Assembly (NCBI GenBank): GCA_025766275.1
Contig: JAFKAC010000014.1
Span: 186,001-250,000 of the forward strand
DNA from: Lactarius indigo
Taxonomy: Eukaryota > Basidiomycota > Agaricomycetes > Russulales > Russulaceae
Reading direction: 5' to 3'
DNA: 64,000 bases
Shown here one piece after another: positions 23,236 through 35,558 of the stretch. The translations under genes and the position numbers were made by a program. Within the stretch, counting starts at the first letter, position 1. Every line of letters begins with the position of its first letter. The notes below the pieces were generated by a model. That model was not told the origin of the DNA, made no database searches, and worked only from the letters and a program-made list of their open reading frames with translations.

Positions 23236-24970
23236 ATGCCCCCCACGAAGTCTCGACTCGGAGGCAATCCGGACGAAGAAACGCCTCTTTTGCGCGATGA
23301 AAATGCACCACGAAAGGCAACGCCTCTTCCGATTACCCAGATCCTCGTATTGCTCTTGTTGCAGCTCTCTGAGCCCATCACGTCTGTCTCGATTAACCCC
23401 TACATAAACCAGCTTGTTAGGGAGCTCCCCATCGTCGATGGCGACGAAAAAAAAGTCGGATACTACGCAGGACTTATAGTATGACTCATCGATTCTCCAA
23501 ACTCCGTAGCACGCTGACGGTATCCATAGGTATCCTTGTATTTTGCTGCTGAGGCAGTTACTGTGCTCCAATGGAGCCGCCTTTCCGACTACGTAGGCCG
23601 AAAGCCTGTACTCCTATTCGGCCTTCTTGGTACCATTGTCTCGAGCCTCCTTTTTGGCCTCTCCCGTTCTTTCTTGACACTTGTCCTCAGGTGCGTTCAG
23701 CTCAGATCCGGGGAATATTTCACTCTAACTGGGTGGGCCTAGCCGTTGTTTGCACGGTATGCTTAATGGGAACGTTGGAGTCATGAAGAGCATGATGGCG
23801 GAGCTCACTGACGAAACGAACATGGCACGAGGGTTTTCATTAATACCTGTAACCTGGAGTGTCGGTGCCACCATAGGGTTCGGTATATCGTTTATTTTAT
23901 TTTTTCTTTGCCTAATATCCGGACCTCTAGGCCCTTCATTGGTGGTGTGCTATCGCGGCCACAAGATCGTTGGCCAAATGTCTTCTCGCACCCTTTCTGG
24001 GGCGAGTACCCATACTTCCTGCCATGTCTCGCCACCGCGGGGTATTCTCTGCTATCATTTTCTCTAGCTGCGATTTTCTTAAAGGAGGTTGGCTCTCCCT
24101 CCACTCGTAAAGGAGTGCTGTGCTTACATGTTCGCCTAGACTGTGAATATCGACCCTATAATGAAGTTCAACACTGTGGTCAACTCGGACCTTCCCCGAG
24201 TGGAAGAGGGAGTGATATTGGATGGACCTGCGAAGAACACGGAGCAGCCCCTACCATTGCGCGCCTTGCTAACGAGACCAGTTGTGATCTCAGTTGCGAA
24301 TTACGGCATGATCGCACTGCTTAGTATGTCAGGTAGTGCCCTCATCCCTCTCGTCTGGTCGACGTCGGTTGAGTTCGGCGGGCTCGGCATGAGTCCTGCG
24401 TCTATTGGCGTGTGGATGGCAGGATATGGGTTCATGAACGGCACCTTTCAATTCGTCGCCTTCCCCCGCGTCGTCGGGCATTTCGGCCCGCGACGCGTCT
24501 TTATCGCCAGCATCATCCTTTTTTTCCCAGTGTACATGATGTTCCCAATCGAGAACCTGGCGCTACGCCATTCCAGTCACGGCATGAACACGGCAGTGGG
24601 GCTGCTCATCGTGCTGCACTTTTTTGGAGCAACTCTAGCTGAAATGGGATTCAGTGAGTTTTCCCAGAACCTTCACATTGTGCGCAGTCACTGAAGTGGT
24701 GCGGATCGATCAGGCGCAGTATTTATGTACTTATCCACTTCTGCACCCAACAAGCGGTCTCTCGGCGCTACGAATGGAATCGCGCAGACGGTGGTCTCGA
24801 TTCAACGCACAGTCGGACCAGCTGCTGCCGCGTCGCTGTTTGCGTTCTCACTGAACAACAACATCTTGGGTGGAAACTTTGCGTATGTCGTGCTGATCGC
24901 CCTTGTGTGTGTTGGGCTGGGCGTCGCTGTGCAGCTCCCAAAGAGCACGTGGAAACATAATGAACAGTAA
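23236..24970 (+). CDS. MFS transporter, DHA1-like, copy 5 (group A, one intron missing)
   Basis: Exons 23236-23478, 23530-23690, 23743-23877, 23931-24087, 24140-24653 and 24714-24970 give 488 residues. The first exon (243 nt) equals exon 1 plus exon 2 of the other copies: NQ and LVRELP are contiguous with no intron. Motif A reads RLSDYVGRKPVLL. Motif C is degenerate (GATIGPFIGG). Exon 6 equivalent is 514 nt, the shortest in the array, through a shorter central loop. The N-tail starts MPPTKSRLGGNPDEETPLL and differs from all others. It is the most diverged group A copy but fully open. Confidence 0.88.
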
Positions 24971-25651
24971 ATCTACGAAAAAGGGCAGATCGAATTCGAT
25001 GCTCAATGACTTGTACGATCTTAGACAAATTATATCATAGAGGACAAACAAATGATTCTTTCACATTCGTCTTTCGTCTGATGTTCGACGTTGGCTTACT
25101 TTGGCTCACTCGTCCTTCTCTGGGCACGTGGCCTTCACGCTGGAGCCTAGGTTATGATGTATCCTGGGGTTCAGACCGATAAGATGCAAGTTAAAGTCGT
25201 GATTCGGGGCCGCCTAGGAACAAAAATGGCCCGAGAGCTTTAGTAGGCAGACTCCAGAAAAGATTGGGTGATGTCAGCTGTCAGTACCAGTGCTCGCTGC
25301 ACTGCGGTGGTTGAGGTTGATAAGATCTATGATAGTATGAGAACTCAAAAAAGGCAATCAGGCGCCGGTACGCTTCGCTTTCCCATCGACTTTGATAGGC
25401 CAAAGTAATGACGCCGTCTTACCCTCTGCACATACGGTTGGCGGGCCTAGGCTCATCTAGGCTCGCGGTAGCCCAACACCTCCTAGTCAAGGTGGCCCGG
25501 GTGCCACTATCGCTGTAATGTTGCTACCATAGCGGGTCTGATTTCATGAGCGGACTTGGAAAATCGATCATAAAGACCCTTCAAATTGCACCGACTTGCC
25601 AGTGGCATTTCCTCTTTCTCTACTTCCTCCATCTCTATTTTACCCCCCCTC
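24971..25651. other. Spacer before the large GTPase gene
   Basis: No gene is supported. It should hold the 3' end of MFS copy 5 and the promoter of the GTPase gene, with CT-rich stretches at 25610-25650 just before the ATG, as is common in fungal promoters. Confidence 0.5.
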
Positions 25652-28600
25652 ATGGATTCAGACGCGTCATTCGCCCTGCCTAACATTTCCACAGAGGATT
25701 TCCCGCCTACAGACACAGTACATCAGACTTCAGGAACTACTGGTCAGTCGCGTCGCGTCTCCGAGTCACTCGACGTGCAGTGATCGTGATAAGTTCAACT
25801 ATTGCTCATTTTTACCGCGCTGTAGCCGATACGCAAGCCTCAAACGCGACGGCAACGCGTGGCATTGGTGAGCGTTTCACAGCGCTATGGTGCGCGGGTC
25901 AACATGTTAAGGCGCTACAGACTCGCATACAGACCCGCATACTTCACCACCTGACATTGACAGTGAACAAGACTTGGGGGTGCTGGGCGCGTCTCAAAAC
26001 CAAGATAGCGATGATGATGAGCTTGCACCACTTCCCATAGACTTGGCCGATGAAGTTGAAGGCATGTACCGTCTCATGGACCTCATCAGCGAATCTGGGA
26101 GCAACGGATACGGTAAGGAACCTTCAAGTTCTCTACAGGACAGGCATCGTCAGTTTCAAGGCGCTAATCTGGTAGGACAGTTGATAAAGTGATTATTGCG
26201 CAAGACTCACTTCGGCGCTTCATTAACGCAATATCCCCTGGAGCTTACGCTACCATTACTAAAGTCGATTTCAAGATTCTCGACCGACTTGCAATCAAAC
26301 CCTTGGGGATATATGGATGTAAGGATGAGATTGTACGCCTGTTGCTGTCTATTGGCGCAGTTGATGAAAAATTGTGTGTGTGGTTTTTGTTCCCATGAAC
26401 TTTGTTGCTCATATTTCCCCTCAGGGCTCGCTTATTACTCGTACCAAGCGATGTTGGTGATTCCCAGCGGTCGCTCTCCTCTGGTCTATATATCGTGATG
26501 GCCAGTGCAGCTGGCCTAGCAGATGAGCGTCACTATGTCATCTATTGGCCCGAAGATTCGACCTGGGATGACTCCGCGACATCATCTGTGTGTCGCAACA
26601 GAGTTACATTCATGCGGTAAACATATCCTGAAATCTCATTTCTCTCATATTTAATCGTCTGTTTCGCAGATATCTCATGAAAATGTGCGACCAGGTAGTC
26701 GCGCTGATATCCGCGGATCACTCCGCGTCGATAGTCTGGAACGACGAGGACAGTAACAGTGGATCTATAGATATGGACCCAGGTGATTCGGAAAGGTTGT
26801 TTACGTTTGAGGTCACGAAGACAAACGAACAAGAGGAGAGTGTGGTTTCACGTCCTGGATTCCAGGTGATGCCGGTCTTTCATTTTCTTTTGTTGATCTC
26901 TGACGTTTCACAGATGAATTCGCGTGTTATTGTGCATAATGAAGTTCCTCTCGACTGCCAGGTCGACCCCTCTCTCTTTGTTCCTCGGCTTCTTCCCGGA
27001 GAAACTGTGCAAGGTCTTTTGACGGCCATTTATATCCCTCCCCGAATTAAAATTGAAACGTTGAACCAACGTTCATATAACCGGGTTGCGCTGTCAGGGC
27101 TGCTGTATGTTTTCCAGCCGTAGCCGTATTAGCGTGCCACGTTAACACTCTTACAGCCAGAGCAACGCGCTCGTTCTGTCAGAAGACTTAGATGAAGGCT
27201 CAGTACAGACTTTGGTCGATGTAGCACTAGGAAGTCTTCATCCAGAACAATGCAACGAGTGGATTTCCTCAAGCCAGTCTATTCGCGACCAATTCATGCA
27301 AGAAAAGACAAAGAGGAAAACGGTCATCGCACGCGACATTGCTGACACCGAAGACTCCTTGCAACGCGCGCTTCGCGAAGAAGTCATAGACCACGTGATC
27401 AACTTCTTTCCGTATGTCGTAACTCGATCACGCCTTAATCAAATGAAGGGAGTGTTCACCTGATGCAGATCACTGGGTCGCGATGGGTTCTTTACGCACA
27501 CGCAAGTCCACGGCACAAGCTTAGAGGTCGAAAGTAGGGACCTTTCCAGGCGACTTTCACGTTTCACGTAGCGGCTCATCGCTCTTACTAGATTCAGTGC
27601 GGCTTCATGATATTCGCGCGCAATACCCTATGTTCGAGAACACCTTCGAGAAGTATATCAAGGATGCTCGGTTCGATAATGTACCGAGCAAGGACCGGGA
27701 CTTCAAGGCTCTAAAGCTGGGTGTGCTCTCGCTGTGGCAGCTTCAAACCGAACACAAACACCTGGGCCGGGAGTCACGATCCGCGTTGGTCCAAGCTCTT
27801 GTCTTTGGACACGATTTTCAGAAAGCATTCCAAATCATTCAGAAAAGGTCCAGCATGGTCGTTCGCTTTATTTCCTCATTCTGGTCTGATTCAAGCTGGG
27901 CGGAATCATTCAAACATGACATGAAGAAAATCGCGGCTCAAATGTCCGACGCGGAATTTCTCCAACGTCTCGAGAGCACCAATGATGAAGATTTGCGACT
28001 CGCGGATCAGAGCGCTAAGGTTCTTGCTCAAACAGAGCTGTCGTCCTCGATCGACGCCGTAGTAAAAAAGATAACGCACGCTGTTCAGGCAATGCAGCAG
28101 GACCACCGTGGAAGAGAGGTTCAGTTCCAAGTAGAGAACGAGGAAAGGGAAGCACTTAAGGGTGCCCTTGTGGAATTCGTTCGTGAAATAAATAAAAAGT
28201 CGACTAAAGAGAAAAACTCGTGAGTTTCAATTTTTTTTAATTAACCTAAGTTGATTGTTCGTAGCACTGTTTTCCTCGATCGCATTGAAATGTGGAAGGA
28301 GAGGCGTCGTGCGTCGGGTGAGTCTGTCGTTTGTCGTAGTTTCACGGAACTCACAAGCTAACGTGTTGCAGGACTAGACTATAGAGTCACAGGCCGGTGG
28401 GAGATGCCCAAAACGCATCAAGTGCCCCAAATCGAGCTATTGGTCTACCCTATGGACTTGACAAGCGACGACAGACACAATATGCAGCTCGATTCAAAAC
28501 ATGTCCCGATACTTACGATCAACGATCGCCTCTCTTCATCTTTCCGTCTCTCGACCTCGATGGAACCCGCGTAAGGGTCTTCGTTCATTTTAACGTTTCT

Positions 28601-31600
28601 CCGTCTTATTGTACTTTCTCAGCTTTTATCAGCTCCTCGAAAACGAAAAACTCCTCCTTGTTCTAGCTAACAGGGACAAATTTCTCGTCTATCTCGAACG
28701 CCTACCAGTGTTAGATATGGTTATTCAACGGGGCAAGCCAGTTAAAAGTCTCAACCGTGATAAGCTAGGACGAGGTGTCCTGTTTGCCTTTGACGAGACA
28801 AAGCGAACATTGGCCGTTTGCGCATCAACGAAGGTGCCGCACCGCTGTTAGCCGTATACGACGTTGCTGATCTGGTGCCTATCCAGTTGCAGCTTCACCT
28901 TTTCGTCTTCGACGAGACTTTCAGGACGCTTCAGGGGCAGGGAAGCGCCGTTGATCTGGTTCCTTGGTATAGCCAAGCAGATATTTCGATACTGAAGATG
29001 TCGTTTGTTTGCGGAAGCGAGGAGGTCGCGTTGGTGGACTCCATCGCTTGCGTCCGAATCTTTTCCTTTATAACTTTGCAATTCAGGTTTGTTCCTTCAG
29101 TCTGGTCGGCCATTCCCTGCTCAAAAATTACTGGTAGACCGGCGTCCATGCAACTACAAACTCCTCCCAATGCCGTATACACATCACCAGATGGATCCTG
29201 TCTCTTCATTATCCATACTCACGACTCGGGGCCATTGCTCACCGCGTACCATTTGGAGACGTTTGGTTCGAATGAGGGAACTGCCTTAGATATTCCCGAC
29301 TTCCCCCTTGAAGGCGCAGTCTTGACATCGATAGTCAGCCGAGGACGTGTTTTTTTTCTTGGTCTCGACATCAACGCGCAAGCTGTGAAGTCCGTCGCCA
29401 TAGATATCACGAAGAAGGTTACAGAGTTTATGTTCAAGGAAAAGGGACACAAACATACTCCAAATACGCGTCTCACCCAGCACAACAGTTTACTCGACTG
29501 TCACGCCGAGGTCTGGACACGCTTCCCCGTTCTCCCAGCCGTGAAGCGCCGCACTATTACATCACTCAGCGAACGGCGGCAGAAGACACTGACATTCATT
29601 GCCGAAAATCACACGCGACCCTTCGCGTTGTACTTCTCCGATCTTGTTCAGACATTCGAAAAGACGACAAGAAAGCCCACGGGAGACGAGTTGAGTGGGA
29701 TCAAGGTCTCTGCTACGCAATTTGAGCCATTCTGGGACAACGTGCTCTCGGTTTCGGACTGGGATGTGTCCCGCTATCGTATCGGAGAGTGGCTAGTCGA
29801 TCTTCTTTGCCTCATTCCCATCCATATCGCTGTTTGTCGCGAGAACAGATTCGTCCCTTTAGCGAATGGGGTTCTATCCGCGGAACTAGAAAGGTCACTA
29901 CTCGGCGCGGAGGTCAACCAAATAGTGGACAAATTATCATTTGGTTGGTACGAGTCTATCTTCCAGTCTTACTTGGCCTTGAAGGTATGTGTTTGAGTGG
30001 TTACCTGTTCCACGTGCTCAACGACGTCGATTTTCCTCAGCCCGTAAAAGTCGTATCGTCGATGGGCCAACAATCCGTAGGGAAGAGCTTTGCGCTGAAT
30101 CATCTTGTGGATACGTCATTTGCTGGGAGTGCGATGCGGACGACAGGTATGGTAGCGCAGCTTATAGTCTGAAAATCGGCTGAAATATGTTAACAGAGGG
30201 AGTATGGATGTCTGTGACTCCCACTGATGAGGCGCTTATCGTGGCGCTAGACTTTGAAGGTAATCTCGATAGCTTCGAATATAAGCCACGTCGACTGACC
30301 TCCTTGTAGGAGTTGACAGCATTGAACGTTCTCCTCAAGAAGATACACTCCTTGTCTTATTCAATACTGCGATATCAAATCTCGTATGCAGATCACTTTG
30401 TAAGGGATATTCGTTTTTCTGACTGTCTATAGGTCCTCTTCCGCAATAATTTTGCGTTCAGCCGAGACATCAGCGGACTGTTTCAGTCATTCCAATCCAG
30501 CTCGTCTGTCTTAGATCCGGCTGTCAACCCGACCCTTTTCCAGTCGACACTTGTAATTATCATCAAGGTGAGTATTTTGAAGACACCTGTCGTCATGCCA
30601 TCTGATGTCTCTTGAAGGATGTTGTAGAGGCCGATACGGTTGAGATCACCCGCGAGTAATGGCTTCGTGTGATCCACGCGTGACAACTAGGTTAAATCGC
30701 CGTTCTAGATTTTCTCTCAAATTCCAGCAAATCGTTCAGCAAGAGCAAGACGCTAACTTCATCTCTCGCCTCCACGGTGGAAAATTAGACATCATTCCGT
30801 GGCCTGTGATCGAGTCGAGAAATTTCTACAAGCTGTTCGCGACACTTAAAAAGCGGCTCGACTTACAGAAGATCTCGCATCCGGCTGCGGGGGAATTCCT
30901 TTACACGATCAAGACCCTTATGGCGAAGTTGAAGGTACGCTCCCTCTTCTTTTGTCAAGGCTCAGCTTCATGAGGCGTACTCGTAGGCTAATGACTGGGG
31001 AGCGCTTTCCCGTTCGTCGTCGCTTCGCCTTTATCTACACGTCTTATTCACTCTTCGAACAGATACCATGGCAGAGCATCGTGCCAAATCGCTCGCCGCG
31101 CTCCTTCAGATCGCGTTAGCTACAGGGTATTCCGAGATTGATCCCGAACTCGAGCCCCTCAAGGTTCGTATTGGCCCTCTGGATCGTGAACGGCATATCT
31201 TATATAGTCCGCAGAACTTTGATTCCGACCTGACTGTGGAGTGCGATGACACGGAGGCACGCTTCGCTATTTTTGACCGCGAGAAACCCCCATCAGACGA
31301 GATTGAAATGTATCTCGCCGCTCTATTAGAGTCACAGGACCCTGGAACGCCCCGACAGCTTATGCCTGACTCTGAGTGGGTAGGAGAACTCGCATCGCAC
31401 CTAGGCCGCATCGTTGACCTGCGTGTTAATCACGTCAAACATTGGTTGGACTCGAATTTGGAGAGGTTCGAAGGTGGTCATGCTGCCATCGAGGATCTAC
31501 GCAGAAGTTTTGACAGACTGGCCATCGAGATGACGACTAACGTCCAACTTTGTAGAGCTCAATGCGCATCATGTCATCTCTTCTGCATTCGTGGTCGGCT

Positions 31601-34600
31601 ACATGAGGGCGACCATAGCTGTCAAACTACTCACAAGTGCATACATGACTGTGAATTTTGTGATGATCCCACGAAGCTCTGTGGCTCAGCGTACGTTCAC
31701 CGTCCCCCTTTGGTTATTCTCGGCTCACGACGGCGTAGCGCCGGACATCCGGGGAAGCACGTGTACGTTGGGCGGTTCCTCAGAGGCTTCTACTTCTCAT
31801 CAGTGCGCAGCTGTATCGTCAACGCTCACCTGTGTGGAGATCCTTGCAAATTATCGGGAAGGCGAGGCTGTCTACAAGATTGCACTAAGGTGGGCAGATG
31901 CAACTCGGTTTCAGCTCGAGCTTATGCGATGATAGGTTGTGGGACATGCCGATGAAGACGACCATATGTGCTCCGCACTTGTACATATGTGTGGTGAAGT
32001 AAGATTCCACCCGATTTGACACGTATGCGTTCGCTCATTATTACGCCATTTCGTCAGCCTTGTGCCCTCAGAAATGTAGAATTGCCGGGCGGGAAGACGC
32101 TCACCTGCCCGGGAAGCTGCAGTATTCCTAGGTATGTGTCATCTCCGACTTTGTTCAGTTCCCAACCAATTGGCCATTCTATAGCGACCAAGAGCACGAC
32201 TCACATTCTTGCGATCTGAGGCTCTGCCCAGCGACGTGCGAGCTCTGCAAGCGCCTTTGTGACCAGCCGCACCTCCACGGGCTTACTCCCGGCGCGCATC
32301 ATTTGTGTGGGTCAGTATTTTCTACGAGCTTCCCGCTTTAGACGAGTAACTAAAGTCATTTCATGCAACCAGAGAAACACATTCGTGTGCAGAGCCATGT
32401 GCGGCCCCAGGGATTTGTCAAATTGACACCTCACCGCAGTCCATCGAGGCTACCTTTACTGGCAGACATGAGACGTTCCAGTACACCAAGGTACGAAATA
32501 GATTTTTCCGATGCATTTCTGATTTCAAACAATTTTCCAACTAGTATACGCAAGGTTCGTCCTTGCGACAGGATGCGTGGATGCTAAGTCGATCTCTAAC
32601 ACCCCGCAGTTGCAAAACGGATGCAATGTGTCTTGACTATTCCACCGGGTTTGTTGTCGCATGTGGGTGGACACATACACAGCAAAGAGGGTCAACCATT
32701 CCATTTCTGTGAAATGCGGTTTGTGCTTCCGCAGCGTACTCCGTAGTAATCCGGCTAACCGAAACCGCCCAGCTGCAAGAACTGCGGCTACTTTTGTACT
32801 TTACCTCTGGGTAAGGATCTGACTTATAAGACATGGAAATTGACTCACACCTTTTCTTTTTCTTATTGCCAAGGTCATACCCAGCAGGAACACGAAACAA
32901 GTCACGGGTCGATGACAGAGACCCATTGGGCAGTCGATGGTCCTGATGGCGCAAGTCTTGAACTGGGAGGTCGCAAATTCTCCTCTAACGATGAGGGTGC
33001 ACCTATGATGTGCAACCTCGTTTGTTCGTCAATGGGCAGACACGTCCATATTGACTACTGCCGCGCCGACCAGAACGGACTTTGCGATAGTGTTGGGATA
33101 CAGCATATTAACGACAGAATGCTTCCTGATCCGGACAAACCTAAGGACGCCGTAGTTCACAGCCTTTATTGGCGGAGGATGGGTTCGTTACATACCGCAT
33201 TTTTTGACATGTCTTTCAAGCTAATGCACCGGCTTCGACACCAGGTTTCAAAGGTCACGAGTTCACATTTACTGCGAGATTCGTACTAACGCTTATAACT
33301 ACTAGACCCATACACCCGTGACGAGCGGGTCAACTTTGGTAAATGGTGTGTGATTGACATTTCGTGCGTCCTGCATAGTTGCTAATCGTATTCCGCAGCG
33401 ACGCCATGTGCTCGGGTATGCCTGAAGCCCTGTTCATTGGCGCTCTTTCGCTACTAATTTGTCTTTCGAATAGGGTCCGAACACTTAGTGACTGAGACGG
33501 CACATGGACAACCGCAGCCCTCGTACTGCACACTTCCAATGTTTCACCTCCCGAAGAGTACAGACGAACCTATGGACGGTGTTGGTTACATATCCGATGA
33601 TGGACATATGTTTTCGTGCAAAAATCCCGCTGTAGTGCAGCAAACCTTTCATGTGTAAGCCTATTGGTTTCCCGCGTGAATGTGTTAATTAAGTGCCCCA
33701 TGTTACATAGGATATTCGTCATCGACAGGTCATGTTATATCAGCTTCCTGGTGCACGTAGATCTGATGTCTTCATGTTAGGTCATCTTCTATGTCGAATA
33801 TTGACCGTCGACCCTTAGACAATGCACCCGCGACAGACCGAATCCGGGAGAGGGCAGATAACAGACTCGGCGCGGTTTATTCCGCCCTATACAGTTTCTG
33901 GTCCGCTCGTCACGCAGCTGTTACAAAGGATCAACAGACAATTGGGGCGCGGCGCGATGCGTACAGCGTTATTCTATTCAACGCCACGACGAAAAACGTT
34001 GTGGTTAACGACTTCACGAGCTCTCCGGACCAACTTTTAGACATTGTCTTGAACGAGCAGACCGAATGGGGGACGAACTTTGCGGCGGCCCTCCAAGCTG
34101 GCCAAGAAGTCATGGCAGATAACTGGAGTACGGAAAGGTTCGCAACTTTATCTTTCAGCCTCCTCCTTCCGGTCCCATTCTTGCAATTCATAGAACACCT
34201 ATCATGATTTTCCTCTCGGATGGGGAATGCCGCTTACCGGAAACAGCAATCCAAGATCTTTGTCGCTCCGCGATCCAGCATGGGTGGGTTGTGCTCTTCC
34301 TATGCCAACGGTTCACTAACGGGCCGATTAGAAAACCGCTTTCTTTTCATGCTGTTGCTTTTGGCCCCAATGGGTAAGTTTCATTCTATGTATACAATAG
34401 GCCGCTGACAGACAGGCTATCTTGCTGTTCTTTCCTTGTGCTTCATTTAGCCGAAGTTACCCTACCCTCCGCATGATGGCGCAACTTGCTCTCGAAATAC
34501 AGAGAAAGGCACCCCCCGACCCGTTGTTCCCTACAGCAGCAAGGATTCCTTCGTCTTTCACGTCAGCTCTTGATACGGTGAGCACTCACGCAGCACGCGC

Positions 34601-34697
34601 AAAAAACATGACTGACATGCATAAGGTGCGACTCGCCGAGACATTCATGGGCATTGCAGAGTCGCTGAGAAAGACGCGAGGCTCTTTGATGCGCTAA
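25652..34697 (+). CDS. Large GBP/VLIG-like GTPase with Cys/His-rich region and vWA domain
   Basis: I could join 42 exons with GT-AG borders and matching phase from the ATG at 25652 to the stop at 34697, giving 2,270 residues. Residues 1-1188 are a large region without a domain I recognise (acidic start, helical parts). The GTPase domain starts about 1189: P-loop GQQSVGKS (1197-1204), a TTEGVWMS switch-like segment and DFEG (1242-1245); no NKxD is seen, as in guanylate-binding proteins. From about 1591 to 2035 run many spaced Cys and His (CRAQCASCHLFC, HLCGDPCKL, HMCGEPC, CELCKRLC), probably zinc-binding. A vWA domain follows: MIDAS D2041-R-S-S-S2045, then a Thr in TEWGTNF and SDGE. Large GTPases of this kind serve immunity in animals; the fungal role is unknown to me. 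Probably cytosolic, since I see no signal peptide or membrane helix. Confidence 0.85.
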
Positions 34698-35558
34698 TGC
34701 CCCACTTCTTTAATCATATTCTCGAGATTACCTTTCGGCGTCTGTGTCACATTGAATAGGAGACTGTAAAAGTGTTTGACTGTAATTAGTTGTAATACAA
34801 GGCCTCAGGCCTCTTGGGGATCTACCCGCATTACCAGCTCAACCTCTGTGACCAAACAAAGATTCTGACAAGGAGGTACCCAGAGCTGGTGACATGGCAG
34901 ACCTCCCAGGGAGGAACTGCTCAACGTTGTGCACGGTCTCGGAGGCACTGGCGGCGAGCGCCCAGGAGCTGTTCCAGCTATGAGATAATTGCTGCTACCA
35001 CAGCGGGTGCAGGCACCATGGGCACTATCGGGCGTCCGCTCGTGTCCAGGCCATCGTACTAGGTGTTCGGGACCTCCTTAAATGCTGCCGAGCTTGAAGC
35101 TTGAAGAGGTAGCGAATGATGTCAATCGGCCCGGAGGCACGAACAGAGGTTTCAAGCAAGCCTGGTGCCTTAAGATGTCACGGTGCCAAATGCGCAGATT
35201 TACGGGTCTAGAAGGGCCCACTATATGATTGGATTTGCCGTAAACTTTGTAACACGCCAGACAACTGACAGGGAAACACTCAAACTTCTTTAGACGCCAA
35301 TGCCGTGACTCGGATTCCAACTCAGCTGGAACACCGACGGTGCCCAATGCGGGGACGACACCCAAATAAGTCAACGGATTTATCACGATCAAGGCTACAG
35401 TAGCGAATCCAATTTTTTTCCAGGCGCTTCCCCCTTACGCCTACATATAAAATAGCGCAAACATCCACAAGTGGCGGACTCGGAGTGGTATCAGGCAGTA
35501 CCGTACCAGGCAGCGATACCGTGACACCCTTGGACGCCGAAACATATCGTGGTTGCCG
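34698..35558. other. Spacer between the GTPase gene and MFS copy 6
   Basis: No gene. 35333-35450 resembles 56393-56550, the flank of MFS copy 12 (GCCCAATGCGGGGACGAC, AGTCA.CGGAT, AGCGAATC, GGCGCTTCCC, GCATACAT-like), so the two promoters share descent. Confidence 0.55.
35471..35478 (+). promoter_or_regulatory. GTGGCGGA box upstream of MFS copy 6
   Basis: The context AACATCCACAAGTGGCGGAC lies 81 bases before the ATG. The same octamer, also preceded by CATC or CATA, occurs 35-68 bases before copies 9, 10 and 11. It may be a transcription-factor site shared by the group B genes, or just residual promoter similarity. Confidence 0.4.
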
